From: JBNKVT01 sp050299335
Lineage (GTDB): Bacteria > Pseudomonadota > Alphaproteobacteria > Rhodobacterales > Rhodobacteraceae
Assembly (NCBI GenBank): GCA_050299335.1
Contig: JBNKVT010000051.1
Location: 75,482 to 139,481, forward strand
DNA length: 64,000 nt
Direction of reading: 5' to 3'
Below are positions 8,528 through 17,689 of the stretch, piece after piece (positions within the stretch are counted from its first letter, which is position 1; each line of letters begins with the position of its first letter). A model generated the notes under the pieces. It did not search any database. It worked only from the letters and a program-made list of their open reading frames with translations, and was not told where the DNA came from. The translations under genes and the position numbers were made by a program.

Positions 8528-10438
8528 ATGAGCGCGCGCCGTCTGAGGTCGAGATTGCGGCGCGGCCGGCATTGGGTGGTGCGGCATGCCCTGTCGCTCG
8601 GAGACGCCGCTCGGACCGCGCCGGCCGATCTGCAGGTGCTTGAGCACCGTGTTGCCGCGAAGCCCGGAAACCGGCGCGCCCGCCTCGATCTGTCGCGCGC
8701 ACTTGCCCGGCTCGGGCATGTCGCGGCAGCCATCGAGACGCTGCGCCCCGCTCTTGTCCGATATCCGCGGGACCGGAGAATCCTGCTGCGTCTCGGCACT
8801 CTGCTCGCAAGGGACGGGCAACTGGCAGAAGCGGAAGAGCAGCTGGAGGCTGTGCTGGCAGCGGGACAGACTGACTGGCGGGTATATGCCGAACTGGCGT
8901 CGGTGCAGCAAAAGCTGGGAAAGAACGCCGACGCGCAGGTGAACATTTTGACAGCGGACAGGCTTGCCAATGGGCCGTCTGTCTGGCTTGCGCAACTCCT
9001 TGACGGTCTCGATCAGTCCGACCGTGCCCTTGCGCGTCTTCGTCTGGCCCCGGAGGACGAGCAGCGCCAGCCCCCGAACCGGATCTGGGAGAGCCGCCAG
9101 TTGGACCGGCTGGCCCGACCGGAAGCGGCCGCGGAGATTCTGAACGGTGCGGTCCGCGATCATCCCGCCAATAGCGAGTTGCGCTTCGGTTTGGCGCGGC
9201 AATCGGCCGAAGCCGGTCTCTGGCGCGTCTGCTGCGCGGCCCAGATCGACGCCCTCAGGGTGGCCGCCTCGGAAAGTGGGCTGTGCCTGTCCGGACTGGC
9301 AGAGCAGGGACAAGTGACCGCCGCGCTGGAGAATCCCGCCAGGGCCGAGGCCTATAGCCGCCCTCTTCGCTTTCGGCTCTTCAGTCATCTGAGGGCGCAT
9401 AATCTGGCCGACGAATTGCTCGGGGTCGTCGGCGATGCCGCACCTGGCATCGACCCGTCTGGCCCGCAGCCCTTTCAGGTGACCCCTGTCTTCGGCCCCG
9501 ACCGGCTGGAAGGTCCGCTGGCGCGAACCGACCGGCTGCTGTCGGTGATGATCCCGGTCTATAATGTCTCGAACCCGAAATGGCTTTCCGCCGGGATCGA
9601 AACGGTCCTGGCCCAGGCGCCCGGGCCGGATCAGGCGGAAATCATCATGGTCGATGACGGCTCGACCGATCCGACCGCCCGCGAAATCGCGGCGCGCTTC
9701 GCGCCGCGCCTGACCTATCGCCGGAACGCCAACAATCTCGGGCTGGTGGGCAACCACAATCATTGCCTGGCTTCCGCCAGAGGTGAATTCGTGCATGTCT
9801 TTCACCAGGATGACGAGATCGCTCCTGGCTTTTACGACGCGCTTCTCCCTTCCCTGTCCCGCGACTCGTCGCTGAGCGCCGCGACATGCCGCAGCTGGTA
9901 CATGGACGAGGCCGGCAGCCGGGTCTATCCCTATTCCCGCCTGCGGGCCGATCCCGGTCCGGCAGAGCGTCTGGTCGAACGTTTCAGCCTCACGCAGCGT
10001 TTCGAGTTCTCCTCGGTGATCTCGCGCCGCAGCGCCGCCGAGGCGGTCGGCGGCTTTTCCCGCGCGCTGGTCTATGGCTTCGACTGGGACATGTGGAGCA
10101 AGCTCGCCGCCCATGGGCCGGTCTGGTACCATCCCGACACGCTGGGCGGCCTGCGGGTTCATTCACGGTCGGCGACCTACGGGATCGAGGTGTTCGACCG
10201 GGTCCGCGATCTGGTCTGCGTCGGCTATCGCGTCGCCACGCGCCTGCCGCCTGAACATCGCCGCGCCGCGCTGATCACCAATCTCGGTCATTACCTGCAC
10301 CACTGGTGGCATTGGTCTTCCAGGGCAACGGATACCTCGCAATCGGACGCGCGCGACCGCGTGATCGGTTTTTTGACCGAGGGCTGGGCCGACGACGACG
10401 TCCGGACCTGGGCCATCGGATCGCTTGGATCGCAGTAG
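8528..10438 (+). CDS. Large GT2-family glycosyltransferase with N-terminal TPR-like helical region
   Basis: The product has 636 residues. The first ~330 are helical and Ala/Leu/Arg-rich with TPR-like spacing. From about residue 345 a GT-A (family 2) domain begins: LSVMIPVYN, then VDDGSTDPT (nucleotide-binding Asp pair), then the HQDDE metal-binding motif, and a W-rich end. It probably adds a sugar in polysaccharide or O-antigen assembly, which fits the divergent rhamnose operon. The frame is open from 8378, but codons before 8528 have low GC3, so I start at ATG 8528. There is no clear ribosome binding site, and the exact start is uncertain. The acceptor and donor sugars are unknown. Confidence 0.75.
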   Translation: MSARRLRSRLRRGRHWVVRHALSLGDAARTAPADLQVLEHRVAAKPGNRRARLDLSRALARLGHVAAAIETLRPALVRYPRDRRILLRLGTLLARDGQLAEAEEQLEAVLAAGQTDWRVYAELASVQQKLGKNADAQVNILTADRLANGPSVWLAQLLDGLDQSDRALARLRLAPEDEQRQPPNRIWESRQLDRLARPEAAAEILNGAVRDHPANSELRFGLARQSAEAGLWRVCCAAQIDALRVAASESGLCLSGLAEQGQVTAALENPARAEAYSRPLRFRLFSHLRAHNLADELLGVVGDAAPGIDPSGPQPFQVTPVFGPDRLEGPLARTDRLLSVMIPVYNVSNPKWLSAGIETVLAQAPGPDQAEIIMVDDGSTDPTAREIAARFAPRLTYRRNANNLGLVGNHNHCLASARGEFVHVFHQDDEIAPGFYDALLPSLSRDSSLSAATCRSWYMDEAGSRVYPYSRLRADPGPAERLVERFSLTQRFEFSSVISRRSAAEAVGGFSRALVYGFDWDMWSKLAAHGPVWYHPDTLGGLRVHSRSATYGIEVFDRVRDLVCVGYRVATRLPPEHRRAALITNLGHYLHHWWHWSSRATDTSQSDARDRVIGFLTEGWADDDVRTWAIGSLGSQ

Positions 10439-10667
10439 AACCGTGGCACGGACCGCGCCCCTATCGTCCTTAAATACATCCACGCCGCCTGACACGCCAG
10501 TGACGCTGCGTCCGCGCGGCCAACGCTTTCTCCGGCGGAGATGACACCGGTCTGTCGGGTATTATCCGGCGCGCGGGGTTTTGGCGGTTCCACATAGCCT
10601 CTTCGTGCTCTAAGAACCGTTCGAAAGGCCCGGTTCAACGCGGCCTCAGTGACTCGGGAGGAGAAGG

Positions 10668-11579
10668 ATGCAGGAAAAGGCAGCGTGGATTGCCGTCGAC
10701 TGGGGGACATCGAACCTGCGTCTCTGGGCGATCGACGGGACTGGCGCGGTGATCGCCACCCGGACCGGGAGCGAGGGCATGTCGCGGCTGTCGCCGGAAG
10801 GGTTCGAGCCGATGCTGCTGGACAAGGCCGCTGACCTGCTTGCGGACGATAGCCGGACCGAGGTGATCGTCTGCGGCATGGCCGGTGCGCGCGGCGGCTG
10901 GCGCGAAGCCCCATACCGGCCCGTCCCCTGTCGGCCGGCGGGTCAGGAGGCCGTGACGGTGCCGACCACCGATACGCGCCTGGCCGTACAGATCCTGCCC
11001 GGCTTGTCCCAGGCGGCACCCCCGGATGTCATGCGGGGCGAAGAGACCCAGATCGCCGGTTTTCTCGCCGGGTTTCCCGATTTCGACGGTACGCTCTGCT
11101 TGCCGGGGACCCATACCAAATGGGTGCGGGTCAGCGCCGGCGAGGTGGTCGGGTTCCGGACCTTCATGACCGGCGAGATCTTTGGCCTGCTGTCCGGCCA
11201 GTCGGTGCTGCGCCATTCCCTGACCGGCGACGGACTGGAGCCCGAGGCGTTCCTCGAAGCGGTCTCCGATGCCCTGTCGAAACCCGAAAACACCGCCGCC
11301 GCGCTGTTTTCCATCCGCGCCGGATCGCTGCTGACCGGCCTTTCGCCACAGGCTGCCCGGGCCCGTCTCTCGGGACTGCTGATCGGTATGGAACTGGCCG
11401 CCGCCCGACCCTGGTGGCTGGGAACCCGGCTGGCGCTGATCGGCGCCGACACACTGACCGGGCTCTATCACGACGCGCTCGCCGCCCAGGGGCTGGAGGC
11501 CGAAACCCATTCCGGCGACCGGCTGGTGCTCGCCGGACTGAGCGCCGCCAGAACCGCCTTGAAAGGACCTGGACGATGA
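10668..11579 (+). CDS. dgoK: 2-dehydro-3-deoxygalactonokinase
   Basis: This 303-residue DgoK-family kinase would phosphorylate 2-keto-3-deoxygalactonate at O-6 using ATP, in the De Ley-Doudoroff galactonate pathway. The N-terminal phosphate-binding motif VDWGTSNLRLW (9-20) and the central PGTHTKW motif are typical. The ATG at 10668 has GGAGGAGAAGG directly upstream. It overlaps dgoA by 4 bp (ATGA). The 230-bp upstream region has three CGGTTC/GAACCG half-sites (10585, 10614, 10631) that could be part of an operator. No galactonate dehydratase or transporter is adjacent. Confidence 0.88.
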   Translation: MQEKAAWIAVDWGTSNLRLWAIDGTGAVIATRTGSEGMSRLSPEGFEPMLLDKAADLLADDSRTEVIVCGMAGARGGWREAPYRPVPCRPAGQEAVTVPTTDTRLAVQILPGLSQAAPPDVMRGEETQIAGFLAGFPDFDGTLCLPGTHTKWVRVSAGEVVGFRTFMTGEIFGLLSGQSVLRHSLTGDGLEPEAFLEAVSDALSKPENTAAALFSIRAGSLLTGLSPQAARARLSGLLIGMELAAARPWWLGTRLALIGADTLTGLYHDALAAQGLEAETHSGDRLVLAGLSAARTALKGPGR

Positions 11580-12193
11580 GCCGCAACATTATCGCCATCC
11601 TGCGCGGTGTGCGCCCCGACGAAGCCACAGGCATTGCCGCCGCGCTGATCGAGGCTGGGGTCGACCGGATCGAGGTGCCGCTGAACTCGCCGGACCCACT
11701 GGCCTCGATCTCGGCCCTGGTCTCCGCCTTCGGCGCGACGGCGGTGATCGGCGCCGGGACGGTTCTGTCGGTCGCCGATGTCCGGCAGGTCGGGGCGACG
11801 GGGGCCAGGCTGATCGTGTCGCCCGACACCAACCCCGAGGTCATCGCGGCAACCGCCGCCGCCGGAATGCTGTCCTATCCGGGCGCCATGACGCCAAGCG
11901 AATGCTTCACGGCGCTGCGGGCCGGGGCCACCGGGCTGAAACTCTTTCCGGGCTTCCTTGCCGGACCCGAGGGGCTGAAGGCGATGCGTGCGGTGCTGCC
12001 GCCAGATTGCGAAGTCCTTGCGGTAGGCGGCGCGGGGCCGGAGAATTTCGCGGAATGGGCCAAAGCCGGTGCCTCGGGCTTCGGCATCGGCTCGGCGATC
12101 TACAGGCCAGGCGACACGCCGGAGACGGTTGCGGCCAAGGCCCGGGAGATCACCGCCGCCTATGACCGCGCCATGGGTGCCGGGAACGCCTGA
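11576..12193 (+). CDS. dgoA: 2-dehydro-3-deoxy-6-phosphogalactonate aldolase
   Basis: This 205-residue class I aldolase of the KDPG/KDPGal family would cleave KDPGal to pyruvate and glyceraldehyde-3-phosphate. It shows RGVRPDEA near the N-terminus, the catalytic Glu in IEVPLNSPDP, and the Schiff-base Lys in GLKLFPG. These IEVPLNS and LKLFPG variants fit the galactonate rather than the gluconate enzyme. The ATG at 11576 overlaps the dgoK stop, so the two are co-translated, and the length matches the family. Confidence 0.9.
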   Translation: MSRNIIAILRGVRPDEATGIAAALIEAGVDRIEVPLNSPDPLASISALVSAFGATAVIGAGTVLSVADVRQVGATGARLIVSPDTNPEVIAATAAAGMLSYPGAMTPSECFTALRAGATGLKLFPGFLAGPEGLKAMRAVLPPDCEVLAVGGAGPENFAEWAKAGASGFGIGSAIYRPGDTPETVAAKAREITAAYDRAMGAGNA

Positions 12194-12303
12194 CGGCAGA
12201 TCCGGGCCCTGTATCCTTCCGGCGAAGTCGGGCTGGATACCCGCTCCTCGACACGCGGATGGGACTCCGTTCCACACATCGACCCGAACGCCGAAGGGGC
12301 ACC

Positions 12304-13170
12304 TTACTCCTTCTCGAACCCCGCCCGGTAAGCGCCCGGTGTCTGCCCGGAATGCCGCCGGAAAGCCCGCGAGAAATAGGACGGATCGTCGTAACCCAGC
12401 TGATACCCGACCGCCGAAATGCTGTCGCGGGTATAGACCAGGAGCCGACATGCCTCGCGCATGATAACCGCCTCGATATATGCCGTCGGCGTCTGCCCGG
12501 TTGCGCGTCGGCACAACCGGCTCAGATGCCGCCCCGACAGCCCCACGGCCCCGGCGTAATCGTCCAGCGCCCAACGGTCGCGGAAATGCTCCCGTACCAG
12601 CGCCTCGAACCCTGAGAACCGCGGATCGAGCCCGCTCTGCTGATGCCCGTTCGGCGGCGGCTGACAGCGGATGACCCGGCAGGCCAACTCGGTCACCAGG
12701 GCTCGCAGCATGGTCAACCGCGCCGGGTTGCGGGCGTCATGCTCCTCGTGGAGACGCCGGAATGCATCCTCCACCGTTGCATCGGCCGGGGCCACCGAAA
12801 AACGCGCCAGATGGGACGTCATCCGAGCATCGGCATCGAACTGGTCCGCCAGCGATTGCATCGGCACCGTAACCACATAACCATCGGTTCCGGCCGAAAA
12901 CGCGAATCTGTGAACCGTGCCCTTGGGGATCGACATGACGCATGGTGTCTCTGGGCGGAGCCGCCCGCCATCGACATTCATCTCGATCTGTCCGGTCTTG
13001 AACAGGAAGAACTGATGCAGATGCGGATGCCGATGCGAGCCGATCACCCAGTCAAACCCGGCAGCCCGGTCAGTGATCAGCTCGCAATGCAGGAAGTCGG
13101 GAAAGGTCCGCTCTTCTCCGTAGAGGTTCCAGGCGGGGACGTTCTCCGGTGGGACGGGCGAAATGCTCAT
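12304..13170 (-). CDS. pobR: AraC-family regulator, PobR-like (4-hydroxybenzoate sensor)
   Basis: The protein has 288 residues. An N-terminal cupin-like sensor region contains HRHPHLHQFFLF at 46-57, and two AraC helix-turn-helix motifs occupy the last ~100 residues (the second within VGYQLGYDDPSYFSRAFRRHSG). It is divergent from pobA with 92 bp between start codons. This is the usual arrangement of an AraC-type PobR activating 4-hydroxybenzoate hydroxylase. The ligand assignment is by context. Confidence 0.82.
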   Translation of the reverse strand: MSISPVPPENVPAWNLYGEERTFPDFLHCELITDRAAGFDWVIGSHRHPHLHQFFLFKTGQIEMNVDGGRLRPETPCVMSIPKGTVHRFAFSAGTDGYVVTVPMQSLADQFDADARMTSHLARFSVAPADATVEDAFRRLHEEHDARNPARLTMLRALVTELACRVIRCQPPPNGHQQSGLDPRFSGFEALVREHFRDRWALDDYAGAVGLSGRHLSRLCRRATGQTPTAYIEAVIMREACRLLVYTRDSISAVGYQLGYDDPSYFSRAFRRHSGQTPGAYRAGFEKE

Positions 13171-13182
13171 GTCCTAAAAGTA

Positions 13183-13216
13183 CCAGCGAAATGTTCTTGC
13201 GTCCATTCATTGCTGG
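13183..13216. promoter_or_regulatory. Possible PobR operator between pobR and pobA
   Basis: The 92-bp divergent spacer contains an imperfect dyad: CCAGCGAAATG (from 13183) and CATTCATTGCTGG (to 13216), with outer arms CCAGC/GCTGG. Its position between two divergent start codons suits an AraC-type binding site. No experimental consensus was used. Confidence 0.35.
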
Positions 13217-13262
13217 CTTGCCCGCACCTATTCTGGCGGAAAAGCAGGGGTAGAGCAGCGGT

Positions 13263-14432
13263 ATGAAGACACAAGTGGCAATCATCGGCGGCGGGCCTTC
13301 GGGTCTTTTGCTGTCTCAACTCCTGATGCGGGCCGGGATCGAGACCGTGGTGGTTGAGCGACGCTCCCGCGCCTATGTTCTATCGCGTATCCGTGCCGGG
13401 GTGCTGGAATGGAGCACGGTGAAACTGCTCGAGGAAGCCGGCGTCAGCGACCGCATGCACCGCGAGGGCGACCCCCATGACGGGGTCTGCCTGTCCTCGG
13501 GCAACCGTATGGTCCGCATCGATTTCAAGGAACTTTGCGGCACGCGGGTCATGGTTTATGGCCAGACCGAAGTGACCCGCGATCTCTACAAGGCTCAGGA
13601 CGTGCTGGGGGCTACAATTATCCACGATGTCGAGGACGTGGTGATCCACGGGACCGGCTCCGAAACCCCGCATCTGACATTCCGCACCGAAGACGGCGAC
13701 CAGCGCCTCGACTGCGACTATATCGCCGGTTGCGACGGCTTTCACGGCGTCAGCCGCCCGACCATCCCCGCCGATATCCGCTCGGAATACGAAAAGGTCT
13801 ATCCTTTCGGCTGGCTCGGCATCCTGTCCGAGACCCCGCCGGTCCATGACGAGCTCATCTACGCCAATTCCGACCGCGGCTTCGCCCTCTGCTCGATGCG
13901 CAATGCCAACCTGTCGCGCTACTACCTCCAGGTGCCCCTGACCGAAAAGGCCGAGGACTGGAGCGACGACGCCTTCTGGGCCGAACTCAAGCGCCGCCTG
14001 CCCGAAGATGTCGCCGACCGCCTCGTTACCGGCCCCTCGATCGAGAAATCCATCGCGCCCCTGCGAAGCTTCGTCTCCGAACCGATGCAATGGGGCCGCC
14101 TGTTCCTGTGCGGCGACGCCGCCCATATCGTTCCGCCAACCGGTGCGAAGGGCCTGAATCTCGCGGTGTCGGATGTCTATTACCTGTCCCGGGCGCTCAC
14201 CGCCCGCTACCGCGACAATGACGAAACCCAGCTTGCCCGCTATAGCGAGACCGCCCTGGCGCGGGTCTGGCAGGCGATGCGGTTCTCGTGGTCGATGACC
14301 ATGCTGCTGCACCGCTTCCCCGACAGTGGCGCCTTCGACAACCGGATGCTCGATATCGGCCTGGCCCATCTGGAAATGTCGGAATCGGCCCGGCGGAACC
14401 TGGCGGAGAACTACACCGGGCTGCCGTTTTAA
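13263..14432 (+). CDS. pobA: 4-hydroxybenzoate 3-monooxygenase
   Basis: This 389-residue FAD-dependent aromatic hydroxylase would convert 4-hydroxybenzoate to protocatechuate with NADPH and O2. The dinucleotide motif GGGPSG is at 9-14, the substrate/FAD motif VLSRIRAGVLE follows near 39-49, a DG motif is in YIAGCDGFHG, and the GD motif GDAAHIVPPTGAKGLN lies near 284-299. The length and motif order match characterised PobA proteins. No protocatechuate (pca) genes follow in the window. Confidence 0.93.
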   Translation: MKTQVAIIGGGPSGLLLSQLLMRAGIETVVVERRSRAYVLSRIRAGVLEWSTVKLLEEAGVSDRMHREGDPHDGVCLSSGNRMVRIDFKELCGTRVMVYGQTEVTRDLYKAQDVLGATIIHDVEDVVIHGTGSETPHLTFRTEDGDQRLDCDYIAGCDGFHGVSRPTIPADIRSEYEKVYPFGWLGILSETPPVHDELIYANSDRGFALCSMRNANLSRYYLQVPLTEKAEDWSDDAFWAELKRRLPEDVADRLVTGPSIEKSIAPLRSFVSEPMQWGRLFLCGDAAHIVPPTGAKGLNLAVSDVYYLSRALTARYRDNDETQLARYSETALARVWQAMRFSWSMTMLLHRFPDSGAFDNRMLDIGLAHLEMSESARRNLAENYTGLPF

Positions 14433-14891
14433 GGCGTATTGCGCCAAATCCGGTTCATAGATTCATTCGAGCCCGCGACGCAGCGTGCGAGAAACAAGAA
14501 CCGCTCAAGGGCGGGAAAGACTCTGACTTGGAGCAACATTCTCCAGATGTGGGCAAAACCGGATCAGATTGAAGCCATCTGATCCCAGGATTTTGCGCAA
14601 GATTGTGAAGCTGGACCAAAGTTCCTTTTCAGACTGGGTCAGTCCAGAGCAATGTTGGTCTAGGAGCGGTGCGTCCGCCGCACCCCGCCTACGGATCTGG
14701 TAATCAACCCCAATATGTTGACCTTGTGCCCGCACGGATATCCACCTGGGCTTTGGCCCGTTTTTTGACCGGACACATTGGCAAGATAGCGCGCAATAGA
14801 TCTGCGTAATGCGTGCCCGGCTTTAGGGTATTAATGTTTTAGTATAGTTGCTCTCTCCATCAAAAGAAGATTCGATAACAGGGACGGACAA
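14433..14891. other. Non-coding spacer after pobA
   Basis: About 460 bp with lower GC than average and no convincing gene. It contains one perfect hairpin, GGATCAGAT (14561-14569)/ATCTGATCC (14577-14585), trailed by AGGATTTT, which may terminate pobA. The last ~80 bp are AT-rich (14820-14890) and probably hold the promoter of the PepSY gene. I could not identify a specific regulator site. Confidence 0.45.
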
Positions 14892-16016
14892 ATGAGCAAT
14901 AAAGTTACGTACTACCTGCGTTTGACGCATAAATGGACTGCAATCGTCGTTGCAGTTCCGCTGATTTTCCTGACGGCGACGGGCATCTTCCTTCAGGTCA
15001 GAAAGCCTGTGGATTGGATACAGCCCGGTACGGCAAAGGGCGTGGCGCCTTTCGAGCCGCAAGTAACCCCGGATCAGGTGCTTACCGCCCTGCGCGGGGT
15101 GCCAGAGGCGGAAGTCGAGACCTGGAGCGATCTCAAGGTCCTGGATTTCCGGCCCGAAAAGGGCATCATCAAGGTCCGCAATCCGAATGAGCTCGAGACC
15201 CAGGTCGATGCCTCAACGGGCGAAGTCATCAAGACCCAGCAGCGCCGGAACGATTTTGTAAATTCGTGGCATGACGGGTCCGCATGGGGGATGCGTTTGT
15301 CGGTGTTTCTGATTGCGGCGGTGCTGATCTTGTATCTGGGACTGTCGGGGCTCTATCTCTCGGTGACGACGACTATCAGGAAACTGCGCCGCTGGTGGGC
15401 GGATCGCGGATCGCCGGCCACAAAGGTGACAAAGCCAAAGCTGACGCTGGTCACCTTCAGTGTCCGCTATCATTACTGGATAGGGCTGATCGTGTTTATC
15501 CCGTGGCTTATCGTGGTGTCTTCCGGGTTGGTCCTGCAACTGCGCCACGAAATTCCCGGCGTCGCAACCGCGCTGGAGACCGGGATCGATACCACACCGA
15601 AACTCACCTACTCGGAGGTTCTGGACGTCGCCAGGACGATCCCCGAACTGAAAGTCGAGGATTGGCCGGACATTTGGCGGGTCTACACCTATCCCAACGA
15701 GGGTGTCATGATGGTGCGGACAACCCGTGGCATCGTGGCGCAGATCGATGCCGCCAACGGCACGGTTCTGTCGGTCACGCCGCGCAGTGCCGATTTCTGG
15801 GAAGATGTGCATCAGGGGACTTTTGGCCGTCACAGCACCGCAAACGGGACGATACTCGACAATATGGATGTGGATCTCGCCCTATCTGTCTTCCTGCCGG
15901 TTCACCTGATTTCGCTTTTGTTGTGGATGACAGGCGTCGTCTATTTCTTCCGCGCATCCCTGTCCCGCCGCCGCAGCAACAGGGTGCCGGTCCAGGCCGA
16001 GAAAAAGGCCGCCTGA
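14892..16016 (+). CDS. PepSY-associated transmembrane protein
   Basis: This 374-residue protein has four predicted membrane spans: roughly 15-37, 133-157, 195-222 and 325-350. Between them are two periplasmic PepSY-like regions (DLKVLDFRPEKG..., then a matching segment DIWRVYTYPNEG... followed by IDAANGTVLSV). PepSY_TM proteins of this build are often linked to siderophore or haem iron uptake as inner-membrane reductase-like proteins. No TonB receptor is adjacent, so the role stays general. The codons near the 5' end are unusually AT-rich, for example AATAAAGTTACG. A strong hairpin follows the stop. Confidence 0.75.
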   Translation: MSNKVTYYLRLTHKWTAIVVAVPLIFLTATGIFLQVRKPVDWIQPGTAKGVAPFEPQVTPDQVLTALRGVPEAEVETWSDLKVLDFRPEKGIIKVRNPNELETQVDASTGEVIKTQQRRNDFVNSWHDGSAWGMRLSVFLIAAVLILYLGLSGLYLSVTTTIRKLRRWWADRGSPATKVTKPKLTLVTFSVRYHYWIGLIVFIPWLIVVSSGLVLQLRHEIPGVATALETGIDTTPKLTYSEVLDVARTIPELKVEDWPDIWRVYTYPNEGVMMVRTTRGIVAQIDAANGTVLSVTPRSADFWEDVHQGTFGRHSTANGTILDNMDVDLALSVFLPVHLISLLLWMTGVVYFFRASLSRRRSNRVPVQAEKKAA

Positions 16017-16057
16017 ACTGAAAAGGGCATAGAGCCGTACCCAAATCCCTGATACCA

Positions 16058-16093
16058 GTCGCTGCCTGCAATCTGACGATTGCAGGCAGCGAC
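16058..16093. terminator. Perfect 16-bp hairpin between convergent genes
   Basis: GTCGCTGCCTGCAATC (16058-16073) pairs perfectly with 16078-16093 around a TGAC tetraloop. It sits between the 3' ends of the PepSY gene and ilvE. There is no U-tract on either strand, so it may be a bidirectional RNA-end stabiliser or a Rho-assisted terminator. Confidence 0.7.
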
Positions 16094-16161
16094 AAAGATA
16101 ACGCAAATGGTTTAAATGCGGATCGCTTCGGATTTGCTCCAGACCACCGGCCTTCTGTGGC

Positions 16162-17031
16162 TCAGCTCCGCACCAGCTTCTCGTAATCCTCCGCGATCAT
16201 CCGCGTCAGCGCGCCGACCTCGAAAGTGTAGTCGCCGATCTGCCCCACCGGTGTGACTTCGGCTGCCGTGCCGGTCAGCCAGCATTGTTCGAAGCCCTCC
16301 AGCTCGGCCATCTCGATATGGCGCTCGATCACCTCGACGCCGCGCTCTTTCAGCATGCCGATCACCGTCTGGCGGGTCAGGCCGTTCAGGAAGCAATCGG
16401 GCTTGGGCGTATGGACCTTGCCGTCCTGGACAAAGAAGACATTCGCCCCGGTCGCCTCGGCCACATAGCCCCGGTAATCCATCATCAGCGCATCCGAGCA
16501 GCCCTTGGCCTCGGCGGCGTGCTTGGACATGGTGCAGATCATGTAGAGGCCCGCCGCCTTGGCGAAACACGGGATGGTTTCCGGGCTGGGGCGTTTCCAT
16601 TTGGAAATGTCCAGCTTCGCGCCCTTCATCTTGGCGTCGCCGTAATAGGCCCCCCATTCCCAGACCGCGATGGCGACATGAATCGGGTTGCGGGCCGAGG
16701 CGACGCCCATGTCGGGGCCCGCCCCGCGCCAGGCGATGGGGCGCACATAGGCGTCCTGGAATCCGTTCTTTTCGAGCGTGGCATACTTGGCCGCGTCGAT
16801 TTCCTCGGCGGTATAGGGCAGTTCCATGTCCAGTTCGCCCGCCGAAAAGATCAGCCGCTCGGAATGGTCCCGGCTCTTGAAGATGGTGCCGTTATAGCAG
16901 CGTTCGCCCTCGAACACGGCAGAGGAATAATGCAGCGCATGGGTCAGGATATGGAGGTTGGCTTCGCGCCAGGGCTTGAATTCGCCGTCGAACCAGATCC
17001 AGCCGTCGCGGTCATCGTATGAGCCAGCCAT
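16162..17031 (-). CDS. ilvE: Branched-chain amino acid aminotransferase
   Basis: This 289-residue PLP fold-type IV transaminase would interconvert Leu/Ile/Val and their 2-oxo acids with glutamate. The PLP lysine is K158 (CFAKAAG). It is followed by the MMDYRGYVAEATGANVFF segment, with the glutamate that contacts the pyridine nitrogen, and by the LNGLTRQTVIG phosphate-binding loop. The frame runs further upstream, but ATG 17031 follows a GAGGAAA ribosome binding site and gives the typical short N-terminus. It is divergent from petP. Confidence 0.88.
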   Translation of the reverse strand: MAGSYDDRDGWIWFDGEFKPWREANLHILTHALHYSSAVFEGERCYNGTIFKSRDHSERLIFSAGELDMELPYTAEEIDAAKYATLEKNGFQDAYVRPIAWRGAGPDMGVASARNPIHVAIAVWEWGAYYGDAKMKGAKLDISKWKRPSPETIPCFAKAAGLYMICTMSKHAAEAKGCSDALMMDYRGYVAEATGANVFFVQDGKVHTPKPDCFLNGLTRQTVIGMLKERGVEVIERHIEMAELEGFEQCWLTGTAAEVTPVGQIGDYTFEVGALTRMIAEDYEKLVRS

Positions 17032-17173
17032 TGCGTTTCCTCTTTCCATATATTGCGTGACAAACCCGCCACGAGACAGTTTCTTTCGCAAAACCACGGA
17101 TTTGCTAGCAATTGATTCTTGGAATGTCAACAAGGCTGACGTATTATCGCCCCGGCTGTAACAAGAGGTGAAG

Positions 17174-17689
17174 ATGACCCGCCCCCCTGCGAAACCCGCC
17201 TCCACCGGCGAGCGCCTGCTGTTTCTGACCGACGAACAGCTGCGCCAGGGGATCGAGCTGATGTTCTTCGCCTACCGGTCCTTCACCGCCGATCCCGACC
17301 GCATCCTCGACGAATACGGCTATGGCCGCGCCCATCACCGGGCGCTGCATTTCATCAACCGCAAGCCGGGGCTGACCGTCAATGATCTCTTGCAAATCCT
17401 TGGTGTCACGAAACAATCTCTCAATCGTGTGTTGCGGCAACTGGTCGAGGATGGTCTGGTCGCCTCGCGGATCGGCAAGGAGGACCGCCGCCAGCGCAAC
17501 CTCAGCCTCACCGAGACGGGCCGCGCGCTGGAGGGCAAGCTGTCCGAGGCCCAACGCACTCGTATGCGGCGCGCCTATTCCAATGCGGGGCCGGAAGCGG
17601 TACAGGGGTTCAGGCAGGTCCTGGAAGAGATGATCGAGCCCGAAACAAGGGCGCTGATCGAAGCCATGCTGGAGAAGAAGGACGGATGA
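17174..17689 (+). CDS. petP: MarR-family regulator, PetP-like
   Basis: This 171-residue winged-helix protein has the MarR DNA-binding core LTVNDLLQILGVTKQSLNRVL and the wing KEDRRQRNLSLTETG. ATG 17174 has AGAGG five bases upstream; a GTG at 17168 is a weaker alternative. It overlaps the response-regulator gene by 4 bp. In Rhodobacter capsulatus a MarR/response-regulator pair, petP-petR, lies next to the cytochrome bc1 operon. Here the pair is kept, but no fbcFBC genes follow. The name is by family resemblance and gene pairing. Confidence 0.75.
   Translation: MTRPPAKPASTGERLLFLTDEQLRQGIELMFFAYRSFTADPDRILDEYGYGRAHHRALHFINRKPGLTVNDLLQILGVTKQSLNRVLRQLVEDGLVASRIGKEDRRQRNLSLTETGRALEGKLSEAQRTRMRRAYSNAGPEAVQGFRQVLEEMIEPETRALIEAMLEKKDG

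Noticed and set aside
14505..14735. Small minus-strand frame in the spacer after pobA
   Set aside because: Codon use is unlike neighbouring genes, there is no ribosome binding site and no recognisable domain.
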